From Candidatus Saccharibacteria bacterium UBA7683 (GTDB lineage Bacteria > Patescibacteriota > Saccharimonadia > Saccharimonadales > UBA7683): DNA of 7,377 nucleotides. The stretch covers positions 1-7,377 of the forward strand of contig DLGX01000045.1 in NCBI GenBank assembly GCA_002482925.1. Direction: 5' to 3'. Shown in pieces: positions 1 through 5,393 of the stretch. The position numbers were made by a program, and so were the translations under genes. The notes beneath the pieces are model-generated. The model was not told the origin of the DNA. It saw nothing but the letters and a program-made list of their open reading frames with translations, and did no database searches. Each line of letters opens with the position of its first letter. Position 1 is the first letter of the stretch.

Positions 1-489
1 TTTACCTACACCAGCACCACCAAAGAGTCCAACCTTACCACCTTTAGTCATAGGTGCGATAAGGTCAATAACCTTAATACCAGTTTCTAAAATTTCAACT
101 TTTCCAGATTGTTCTTCTAGAGTAGGTGGACGACGGTGAATAGGTGCCCGTTCGGTAAAGGTACCTTCTTTGCCGTCGATCGGTTCACCAATAACGTTGA
201 ACATACGACCCTGAGTTGCATCGCCAACTGGCATAGAAATAGGTGCGCCAGTATCGGTGACTGCATCGCCACGTTTTAAGCCATCGGTTGAAGCTAGTGA
301 AATTGCGCGAACACTTGATTCATCAAGGTGCTGTGCAACCTCGAGCATAATTGTTTTACCATTAAGTTCTACTGAAAGCGCGTTGTAAATTGCTGGTAGA
401 AAATCTTTACTAAATTCTACGTCTACAACCACACCAACCACTCGGGTGATTTTACCAACTGCTTGTTTTACTTTTTCTGCTACTGCCAT
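1..489 (-). CDS. atpD: F1Fo ATP synthase subunit beta, N-terminal part (cut by window edge)
   Basis: This is the catalytic subunit of the F1 head, where ADP and phosphate are joined to ATP at the alpha/beta interfaces on the cytoplasmic face. Only the first 163 codons are present and the frame is open to the left edge. Visible parts are the N-terminal beta-barrel domain (about residues 1-80, beginning MAVAEKVKQAVGKITRVVG), the conserved GRMFNVIGEPIDG stretch (about 94-106), the ERAPIHRRPP segment, and the start of the nucleotide-binding domain. The window ends inside the Walker A loop, GGAGVGK at residues 157-163. The catalytic Glu, the rest of the P-loop and the DELSEED region lie outside. 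The ATG at 487-489 is supported by AAAGGAG about 8 bases upstream, which forms the last codons of the small frame at 491-553. Nothing unusual is seen in the part present. Confidence 0.98.
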   Translation of the reverse strand, partial: MAVAEKVKQAVGKITRVVGVVVDVEFSKDFLPAIYNALSVELNGKTIMLEVAQHLDESSVRAISLASTDGLKRGDAVTDTGAPISMPVGDATQGRMFNVIGEPIDGKEGTFTERAPIHRRPPTLEEQSGKVEILETGIKVIDLIAPMTKGGKVGLFGGAGVGK

Positions 490-490
490 A

Positions 491-553
491 TTATTTCTCC
501 TTTGTCTGTTCTAGTATTGTGTCATTTGCGTTAATTAGGGAGTACTGTGTCAT
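491..553 (-). CDS. Candidate 20-residue small ORF between atpG and atpD
   Basis: This frame starts with ATG at 551-553, overlapping the atpG stop in an ATGA junction. It stays open for 20 codons and stops with TAA at 491-493, leaving one base before the atpD start. A perfect GGAGG lies at 561-565, seven bases before the ATG and inside the last codons of atpG, which is good initiation context. Its final AAG-GAG codons double as the atpD ribosome binding site. The peptide begins MTQYSLINAND and ends EQTKEK. It is polar, roughly neutral, has no membrane segment, and I recognise no family. It could be a real peptide, or a coupling device that keeps ribosomes on the mRNA between gamma and beta. 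A chance open frame this short is quite possible. The Shine-Dalgarno site and both junctions are what raise it above background. Confidence 0.45.
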   Translation of the reverse strand: MTQYSLINANDTILEQTKEK

Positions 554-1416
554 GAAATTGCCTCCGCACCACCAGTGATTTCAGCAAGCTCTTGGGTGAT
601 TGCAGCCTGACGTGCTGTATTTAGTGCAAGGGTTAGATCATCCACAATATCGTTTGCGTTATCAGTGGCGTTCTTCATAGCAAGCATACGTGAAGAATGT
701 TCTGAAGCTGCAGATTCAAGCATATATTGCATCAAAGTGACCTCTACAAATCGTTCAGTGACCTCTTCTAAAACAGCCTGCGGTTTTGGTTCAAACACGG
801 CGTCTTCTAGGTGAGTAGGCAAGTCGATATCTTCAAAAGCAACAGGAAGCAGTCGAGCTGTTCTTGGAACTTGGTTTACACTTGAAATAAAGTCGGTGTA
901 AACAATATCTACGGCATCGTACGTACCGGCTTCAAAGCCAGAAATAGCTGTCATTAAAATTGGGCGAAGATCTTCAGCTTTTGGGTTGTCTACAAAGTCA
1001 TGATATGCACCAAGCACCTCTAGGTCATGCACTTTGGCAGTAAATGCAGTGGCTTTTTTACCAACAGTTATAACTTTGTTTACTACACCGGCTTCTTTGT
1101 CTGCCTTAAGTTCTGCTGCGAACTGCTTAAGAAGGCTCGCATTATAACCACCAGCTAAACCACGGTCTGAAGCTACTACAATTATAAGGCGTTTTTTAAT
1201 GGTTCGACGTACAAATAAAATGTGTTTATTAACATCTGTTAATTGTCTAATGCGAGTAAGCAGTTCGTTGGCAAGTTTAGCAAATTCACGAGATTTCTGT
1301 GCTGAATCTTGTGCACGACGAAGTTTAGAAGCGGCAACTAGTTCCATAGCCTTGGTAATCTGTTTTGTTCCTTTAACAGATTTAATTCGTTGGCGAAGTT
1401 GTTGCGTAGATGCCAC
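550..1416 (-). CDS. atpG: F1Fo ATP synthase subunit gamma
   Basis: Gamma is the central rotor shaft that turns inside the alpha3-beta3 head and couples c-ring rotation to catalysis. The 288-residue product is of normal length (E. coli has 287). The N-terminal helix is typical (MASTQQLRQRIKSVKGTKQI, then TKAMELVAASKLRRAQ), the central Rossmann-like domain includes VVASDRGLAGGYNASL, and the C-terminal helix carries the family signature at residues 273-286 (ITQELAEITGGAEA). The start is GTG at 1414-1416. It is chosen because AAAGGAA lies just upstream, spanning the end of atpA, and because the family N-terminus begins exactly here; the next Met (residue 24) would remove part of the conserved helix. 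The gene begins three bases after the atpA stop, so translation is probably coupled. Its stop overlaps the start of the 20-codon frame at 491-553. Confidence 0.98.
   Translation of the reverse strand: MASTQQLRQRIKSVKGTKQITKAMELVAASKLRRAQDSAQKSREFAKLANELLTRIRQLTDVNKHILFVRRTIKKRLIIVVASDRGLAGGYNASLLKQFAAELKADKEAGVVNKVITVGKKATAFTAKVHDLEVLGAYHDFVDNPKAEDLRPILMTAISGFEAGTYDAVDIVYTDFISSVNQVPRTARLLPVAFEDIDLPTHLEDAVFEPKPQAVLEEVTERFVEVTLMQYMLESAASEHSSRMLAMKNATDNANDIVDDLTLALNTARQAAITQELAEITGGAEAIS
561..565 (-). promoter_or_regulatory. GGAGG ribosome binding site inside the 3' end of atpG
   Basis: On the minus strand GGAGG is followed by CAATTTC and then ATG, a spacing of seven bases. It serves the small frame at 491-553 and lies too far upstream (over 70 bases) to serve atpD, which has its own AAGGAG. 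It codes for part of the gamma C-terminus (Ala-Glu-Ala). Confidence 0.5.
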
Positions 1417-1419
1417 GTT

Positions 1420-2973
1420 TTATTCCTTTGCTTCCTCTTCTTTTACTACAAAATCTGAAGCAACTGCTTTAGCAACCTTCAGAATCAACTCTTTCATGTC
1501 GCCTTCAACTTTTTGATCACCTTTATCAAGAGTGGTCATTTCTTTTTTATGTGCAGAATGAAGTTGTGAAAGAAGGTTCTTTTGAGCTTCTTTAATTTTT
1601 TCGACTGGTACAACATCAAACGCACCTTCGTTAGCTGCAAGTAGGGTTGCGGCCTGTTCCCAAATAGCGAGTGGTGAATACTGTGGCTGTTTAAGAATTT
1701 CTGTTAAGCGTTGACCACGTTCGATACTTTGCTTAGTTTCAGGATCAAGATCGGTACTAAACTGAGAAAAGGCGGCGAGTTCACGGAACTGGGCTAACGA
1801 AAGCTTAATACCGCCAGAAACAGACTTAATGGTCTTGGTCTGAGCAGCACCACCAACACGTGATACCGAAATACCAACAGAAATAGCTGGGCGAATACCC
1901 TGGTAGAACAAATTAGTTTCTAGGAAAATCTGACCATCGGTAATAGAAATTACGTTGGTTGGAATGTAGGCAGAAACATCACCAGCTTGAGTTTCAATAA
2001 TTGGAAGCGCAGTTAGTGAACCACCACCAAGTGCATCTGAAAGTTTTGCAGCTCGTTCGAGAAGTCGAGAGTGGAGGTAAAATACATCACCTGGATATGC
2101 TTCGCGTCCTGGTGGGCGCCTAAGAAGTAGTGACATCTGCCTATACGCAGCAGCGTGTTTAGTAAGGTCATCGTAAATAGCAAGTGCATGGCCACCATTG
2201 TCTCGGAAGTATTCACCCATAGCAGCACCAGCGTAAGGCGCTAGGTACTGTAAAGATGCAGGATCAGATGGAGAAGTAGCAACCACGATAGTTTGGTCCA
2301 TCACACCTTCACGCTTTAAGCGTTCTACCAAACGCGCAACCTTGGCGTTCTTCTGGCCAATTGCAACGTAGACGTTAATGATTCCGGTTTTTTGCTTAGC
2401 CTGGTTGATCATCGCATCAATTGCAATTGCAGTTTTACCAGTTTGGCGATCACCAATAATAAGTTCACGCTGACCACGACCAATTGGCACAAGTGCATCA
2501 ATAGCAACAATACCAGTCATAACAGGTTCAAACACGCTCTTACGATCAAGTACGCCAGGAGCATCTTTTTCAATTAAACCAGTTTGCTTAGTTTTGATTG
2601 GAGCACCGCCATCAATAGCTTCACCAAGCGGGTTCACTACGCGACCAACTAGCTCTGGGCCAACCGGAACTTCAAGTACTTTACCGGTAAGGTACACTTT
2701 TGCACCTGCTTTAATTTTGATGTCTTCACCCAAAATTACCGCACCAATTTCGTCTTCCATTAAGTTAAGTGCGAAGGCGGTGATTCTTGAACCATCAGTT
2801 GCTTCAATTTCAAGCATTTCATTGTATCCAGCGCTCTTAAGGCCGTAGATCCATGCAATACCGTCACCAACGCGTATTACAACGCCAGTATCAGCTGTAG
2901 CGCCTGTATTTTTTAGTTCTTCAATCGCTGCCCGTAGATCAGTCGATAGTTCTTTCATTGAAATTTCTGCCAT
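1420..2973 (-). CDS. atpA: F1Fo ATP synthase subunit alpha
   Basis: This is the non-catalytic nucleotide-binding subunit of the F1 head, which alternates with beta and supplies the arginine finger. The 517-residue product matches the usual length (about 500-515). Seen in order: N-terminal delta-binding helix and beta-barrel (1-95), Walker A GDRQTGKT at 174-181, Walker B region ALAIYDDL at 263-270, the DALGGGSLTALPIIETQAGD segment, and the alpha signature PAISVGISVSRVGG at 362-375, with Arg372 as the expected arginine finger. The C-terminal helical domain is complete, with a Lys/Glu-rich tail ending KEEEAKE. ATG at 2971-2973 has AAGGAG five bases upstream, overlapping the atpH stop region; the gap to atpH is eight bases. 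The N-terminal delta-binding region looks intact although delta itself is short. Confidence 0.99.
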   Translation of the reverse strand: MAEISMKELSTDLRAAIEELKNTGATADTGVVIRVGDGIAWIYGLKSAGYNEMLEIEATDGSRITAFALNLMEDEIGAVILGEDIKIKAGAKVYLTGKVLEVPVGPELVGRVVNPLGEAIDGGAPIKTKQTGLIEKDAPGVLDRKSVFEPVMTGIVAIDALVPIGRGQRELIIGDRQTGKTAIAIDAMINQAKQKTGIINVYVAIGQKNAKVARLVERLKREGVMDQTIVVATSPSDPASLQYLAPYAGAAMGEYFRDNGGHALAIYDDLTKHAAAYRQMSLLLRRPPGREAYPGDVFYLHSRLLERAAKLSDALGGGSLTALPIIETQAGDVSAYIPTNVISITDGQIFLETNLFYQGIRPAISVGISVSRVGGAAQTKTIKSVSGGIKLSLAQFRELAAFSQFSTDLDPETKQSIERGQRLTEILKQPQYSPLAIWEQAATLLAANEGAFDVVPVEKIKEAQKNLLSQLHSAHKKEMTTLDKGDQKVEGDMKELILKVAKAVASDFVVKEEEAKE

Positions 2974-2981
2974 ATTACTCC

Positions 2982-3362
2982 TTATGCCTTAAGCTTTGCT
3001 AGTTTAGTCTTTAATGTCAGGTCTAGTTCCATTTCAGGTGCGTTGATTTTTACACCACCAAGTACGCTTGGGTCGATTAATTCATGTAGTACTACTTTTT
3101 TAGCACCTGTTTTAGCAGCAACAATATCTTGAACACGTTTTCTTAGATCAGCAGTAAGTGGGTACACTGAAGCAGTAGTTGCTTCTACAATTTTATGCAC
3201 GCGTTGATATTCAGTTTGAATATTGTCCATAATTTCATCTGTTTGGTTGTGAATTCGATTTTCTAAAATGTAAGCAGCGAGCTGCTTAGTGGCTTTTTTT
3301 GCGCCAAGTGAATCAAGCTGAGCTACAAAACCTTTAGCAATATCAGTATGGTTTACGCTCAC
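2982..3362 (-). CDS. atpH: F1Fo ATP synthase subunit delta (OSCP family), short form
   Basis: Delta joins the b-subunit stator stalk to the top of the F1 head. The product has only 126 residues, whereas most bacterial delta subunits have about 175-180. The C-terminal half is well preserved: SVYPLTADLRKRVQDIV, then KKVVLHELIDPSVLGGVKIN, matching the conserved strand-turn that binds b. The stretch LAAYILENRIHNQTDEIMDNI matches the later helices of the N-terminal domain, so roughly the first 50 residues of a typical delta, which help bind alpha N-termini, appear missing or reduced. The GTG start at 3360-3362 overlaps the atpF stop in a GTGA junction, with AGAGGT seven bases upstream. No upstream extension is possible without leaving the overlap. 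Assignment rests on the C-terminal motif plus its place between atpF and atpA. Confidence 0.92.
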   Translation of the reverse strand: MSVNHTDIAKGFVAQLDSLGAKKATKQLAAYILENRIHNQTDEIMDNIQTEYQRVHKIVEATTASVYPLTADLRKRVQDIVAAKTGAKKVVLHELIDPSVLGGVKINAPEMELDLTLKTKLAKLKA

Positions 3363-3895
3363 TTTTGAACCTCTTTTAATGCGTCTTCAATTAATTTAGC
3401 GTCTGTTTTAGCGTCAACTTTTTTAGCAAGCACGGTTTCAGTAGCAGCTGCCACCAGTGAAAGCGTTTCTTTTTTAAGCAGTTCTTGTGCTTTTGCAACT
3501 TGCTGTTCAATTTGAGCTTTACCGTCTGCAATAATCTTTTCTGCTTTTTCACCAGCTTTGTCTTCAGCTGTGGTAATAATTGAACCAGCTTCTTCGTGGC
3601 TCTTATTAATAATATCTTCAGATTCTTTTCGAGCGTCTGAAAGTAGGGCATTAACGCGCTTTTCTGCTTGCTCGTTTTGCTTGGTAAGCTCTTCGGCTTT
3701 ATCTAAACTTCCTTCAATGGTTACACGACGATCTTCTAAGGTTTTTACGATTTTAGAAAGCGCAAACTTTTTAATAAGAAAGAAGAACAGTAAGAATGTT
3801 GCACCTTGGGCTAAAATCGCAAGCGGATCAATGCCAAGCGCCGCAATCCCTTCGGATTCTTCAGTAGCAGCTAGTAGTGACAGAATGTGGATCAT
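3359..3895 (-). CDS. atpF: F1Fo ATP synthase subunit b
   Basis: Subunit b forms the peripheral stalk: one membrane helix anchored beside subunit a and a long coiled coil reaching delta. The 178-residue product has a short N-terminal segment (MIHILSLLAATEE), one membrane helix at about 24-42 (PLAILAQGATFLLFFFLIKKF), the typical transition KTLEDRRVTIEGSLDKAEEL, and then about 110 residues of Lys/Glu/Ala-rich heptad-like helix. The length suits an ordinary b (156 in E. coli, around 170 elsewhere). The ATG at 3893-3895 sits in a TAATG junction with the stop of the 29-codon frame at 3895-3984, whose last codons provide AAAGGA as ribosome site. The TGA stop overlaps the atpH start. Only one b gene is present, so a homodimeric stalk is expected. 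Confidence 0.96.
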   Translation of the reverse strand: MIHILSLLAATEESEGIAALGIDPLAILAQGATFLLFFFLIKKFALSKIVKTLEDRRVTIEGSLDKAEELTKQNEQAEKRVNALLSDARKESEDIINKSHEEAGSIITTAEDKAGEKAEKIIADGKAQIEQQVAKAQELLKKETLSLVAAATETVLAKKVDAKTDAKLIEDALKEVQK

Positions 3896-3984
3896 TAATT
3901 GTTTCCTTTATTGTTTATAAATACAAAGTTAGCAGCACGAACAGAGTCGCGTTTCACATGTCTAATTCTTGATACTAACTTCAT
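3895..3984 (-). CDS. Candidate 29-residue basic small protein between atpE and atpF
   Basis: On the minus strand ATG at 3982-3984 is preceded by AAGGA at 3991-3995 with a six-base spacer, a good Shine-Dalgarno arrangement. The frame runs 29 codons to TAA, which shares one base with the atpF start (TAATG). The peptide begins MKLVSRIRHVKRDSVRAAN and continues with a hydrophobic FVFI and a polar NNKGNN tail. It has seven Lys/Arg and one Asp (net about +6), no full membrane helix and no cysteine. I know no family for it. Its own ribosome site, the exact stop/start overlap and its position between c and b suggest that it is translated and coupled to atpF. It could be an accessory or assembly peptide, or a leader that sets atpF translation after the hairpin at 4007-4032. 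Confidence 0.55.
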   Translation of the reverse strand: MKLVSRIRHVKRDSVRAANFVFINNKGNN

Positions 3985-4006
3985 ATTTTTTCCTTATTCT
4001 TTAATT

Positions 4007-4032
4007 CTGGATGGCGGCGAACCACCATCCAG
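4007..4032 (-). promoter_or_regulatory. Strong UUCG-loop RNA hairpin in the atpE-atpF gap
   Basis: In the minus-strand transcript CUGGAUGGUGG (positions 4032-4022) pairs with CCGCCAUCCAG (4017-4007) around a UUCG tetraloop, giving an 11-base-pair stem. One pair is U-G, and on the plus strand the same position would be a C/A mismatch, so the structure fits minus-strand RNA only. It begins ten bases after the atpE stop and is followed by AAUUAAAGAAUAAGG, not a U-run, so it is not a standard intrinsic terminator. A likely role is to protect the 3' end of a processed atpB-atpE transcript or to slow transcription, which would yield more c subunit than downstream subunits. That role is inference. 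Confidence 0.75.
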
Positions 4033-4042
4033 CATAGTAAAC

Positions 4043-4291
4043 CTAGCCAAGCAAGAAAGCGCCAAGTAGGAATGCAAGTAGTGCGGTAACTTCGATCATC
4101 GCTGCGATGATAACGATTTGACCAGCAGCTTTACCAGCTTCTGGGTTACGGCCTAGTGCCTTCATATAGCTGCTTCCAACCCATCCAAGACCGATAGCGG
4201 CTGAGCCTAATGCTACTGCGAGCATTAATGCTTTAACCATTACTGGACTCCAGGCTGCTGCTGCTTCTGTTGCTGCAAGTAATTCAATCAT
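4043..4291 (-). CDS. atpE: F1Fo ATP synthase subunit c
   Basis: This is the proteolipid of the membrane rotor ring that carries ions past subunit a. The 82-residue product is a two-helix hairpin: helix 1 about 18-45, polar loop with RNP at 48-50, helix 2 about 55-81. The ion-binding carboxylate is Glu67 (AAMIEVTALLAFLLG). At the positions used for sodium in Ilyobacter-type rings there is Gly36 for Gln and Val68 for Ser, so the ring is probably proton-driven. The glycine series in helix 1 is partly kept (Gly29, 34, 36, 39) but includes Trp37. The spacing from the loop Arg to the Glu is 19, one less than in E. coli or Ilyobacter. The ATG at 4289-4291 has AAGGA about seven bases upstream. It is followed by the hairpin at 4007-4032. 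Confidence 0.96.
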   Translation of the reverse strand: MIELLAATEAAAAWSPVMVKALMLAVALGSAAIGLGWVGSSYMKALGRNPEAGKAAGQIVIIAAMIEVTALLAFLLGAFLLG

Positions 4292-4301
4292 GTTGTGTTC
4301 C

Positions 4302-4370
4302 TTATCTTTTACCCGCGTACATCACCAATGAAATAGAGGCGAGATTTAATTTTTCCTTTATGATTCCCAT
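4302..4370 (-). CDS. Weak candidate 22-residue ORF between atpB and atpE
   Basis: ATG at 4368-4370 shares one base with the atpB TGA (TGATG), and the frame remains open for 22 codons to TAA at 4302-4304, just before the AAGGA site of atpE. The peptide starts MGIIKEKLNLASISLVMY and ends AGKR; it is mildly hydrophobic in the middle. No convincing ribosome site precedes the ATG, so expression would depend on re-initiation after atpB. I recognise no family. It is listed because it has the same gap-filling arrangement as the two better candidates in this operon. It may equally be a chance frame in a 78-base spacer. Confidence 0.22.
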   Translation of the reverse strand: MGIIKEKLNLASISLVMYAGKR

Positions 4371-5224
4371 CACGACCGTGCCACTGCTTCGACCTTAGTT
4401 TTAGGGGCATCGGGTGCGTGAGGTACATTGTGTTCTTCGCCGTGATCGGCGTGGGCAATAGAAATACCCAGGTATGTGGCGGCAAGTATGGTAAATACAT
4501 AAGCCTGGATTCCGGCAACTAACATTTCGAATAAAAAGATTGGAATAACGGCAACTGGGGTTCGGCCATTCGGAGCGATCATGCTAGTAAATACAGCAAT
4601 AAGAATTTCACCAACAGCGGTGTTAAGGAATAAACGAAGTGAAAGACTAGTAATACGGGTAAGTTCACCAAACACTTCTAAGATACCAATAAAAAAGTTG
4701 ATCGGATTCCATGGTTTGTCGCTAAAATAATGCTTTAAGTGGCCACCCACGCCTTGTTCTTTAATAGAAAGAATTTGCACCATAATAATTGCTATAACAG
4801 AAAGGGCAATAGTACCATTTAAATCAGCTGTGAACGGACGGAAAATAGGATTTCCACCAAATTCAATTGCAGGCCCAACAACTGGAAGTAGTCCCATGAG
4901 GTTATTGAACAAAATGAATATAAAGAATGTGGCAAAGTAAGGTGCAAACTTAACAGCTTTTTTACGCGAACCAAACGGGCCTTGCATAAGGTTAATAACA
5001 AACTCTACAAGATACTCAACAGCCCCACCAAAGGCACTTTTACCAGGCTTAAAGGTAATTTTACGAGCAGCGATAATAAGAATTATGAAGAGCAGTACAA
5101 TACAAACTGTGCCGTAAATCATAGAATTAGTAACAGTAAGCGGCCCAATATGCGTGATCGGCTCAGCCTTAAGGCTTACATGAATACCGCTTTCAGAAGC
5201 GAAGTTGAAAAGATTACTGAACAT
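4370..5224 (-). CDS. atpB: F1Fo ATP synthase subunit a
   Basis: This membrane stator subunit provides the two half-channels that bring ions to the c ring. The 284-residue product has the expected hydrophobic segments: about 33-52, 92-118, 136-155, 175-185, and the long pair 190-215 and 224-257. The essential Arg is Arg197 in the motif SLSLRLFLN. Glu206 nine residues later and Gln240 in the last helix (AGIQAYVFTILAATYLGIS) match the E. coli half-channel residues. The usual LFGN after the Arg reads LFLN here. The tail after residue 257 is His-rich (HADHGEEH) and extends to RS-stop, longer than in E. coli. The ATG at 5222-5224 has a strong GGAGGT at 5229-5234. It is the first atp gene of the operon and follows a 169-base leader. 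Confidence 0.97.
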   Translation of the reverse strand: MFSNLFNFASESGIHVSLKAEPITHIGPLTVTNSMIYGTVCIVLLFIILIIAARKITFKPGKSAFGGAVEYLVEFVINLMQGPFGSRKKAVKFAPYFATFFIFILFNNLMGLLPVVGPAIEFGGNPIFRPFTADLNGTIALSVIAIIMVQILSIKEQGVGGHLKHYFSDKPWNPINFFIGILEVFGELTRITSLSLRLFLNTAVGEILIAVFTSMIAPNGRTPVAVIPIFLFEMLVAGIQAYVFTILAATYLGISIAHADHGEEHNVPHAPDAPKTKVEAVARS

Positions 5225-5249
5225 TTACACCTCCGGTCGAACACAAAGA

Positions 5250-5266
5250 CCGCGCCATTGGCGCAG
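5250..5266 (-). promoter_or_regulatory. Hairpin in the atpB leader
   Basis: In minus-strand RNA CUGCGCC (5266-5260) and GGCGCGG (5256-5250) form seven pairs, one of them U-G, around an AAU loop. It ends about 15 bases before the atpB GGAGGT site and is followed by UCUUUGUGUU, only mildly U-rich. It may be a weak attenuator or a 5' stabilising structure; it is not a convincing terminator. Confidence 0.4.
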
Positions 5267-5309
5267 TTAATACTAAGGATTTCTGTAAATGCAGTCCCAT
5301 CTGATGATA

Positions 5310-5339
5310 AGTGTATCAAATTATTAAGCCCCGACACAA
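5310..5339 (-). promoter_or_regulatory. Candidate proximal promoter for the atp operon
   Basis: On the minus strand TTGTGT (5339-5334) and TACACT (5315-5310) are separated by 18 bases, with TG one base before the -10 box (extended -10, TGATACACT). Transcription would start near 5300-5303, giving a leader of about 80 bases. It is the proximal one of two candidates; the choice between them cannot be made from sequence. Confidence 0.4.
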
Positions 5340-5357
5340 CATTGAAAAATTTACTCA

Positions 5358-5385
5358 TTTATATCATAGTATGAAATTAAACCAA
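5358..5385 (-). promoter_or_regulatory. Candidate distal promoter for the atp operon
   Basis: On the minus strand TGATATAAA (5366-5358) is an extended -10 element (TG, one base, then TATAAA, five of six to consensus). A weak TTGGTT (5385-5380) lies 16 bases upstream as a possible -35. It sits just downstream of the stop of the 5394-6020 gene, where an atp promoter would be expected. The leader would be about 125 bases. Confidence 0.45.
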
Positions 5386-5393
5386 ACGAATGA

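Noticed and set aside
4007..4032. Hairpin after atpE as an intrinsic terminator
   Set aside because: The stem is strong, but it is followed by AAUUAAAG on the minus-strand RNA and has no U-run on the other strand; essential atp genes lie downstream.
4043..4291. Sodium-type c ring
   Set aside because: The positions matching Ilyobacter Gln32 and Ser66 are Gly36 and Val68, so the usual sodium ligands are absent; a proton ring is more likely.
4309..4518. 69-codon minus-strand frame across the atpB-atpE junction
   Set aside because: It lies mostly within atpB in another frame, has no ribosome site, and its composition is that of a shadow frame.
550..5224. Recoding of TGA as an amino acid, as in some CPR lineages
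   Set aside because: TGA ends atpG, atpF and atpB at family-appropriate lengths and no in-frame TGA is needed inside a gene.
5176..5358. 60-codon minus-strand frame overlapping the start of atpB
   Set aside because: Its ATG overlaps the distal -10 box, it has no ribosome site and it overlaps atpB in another frame; most likely a chance frame.
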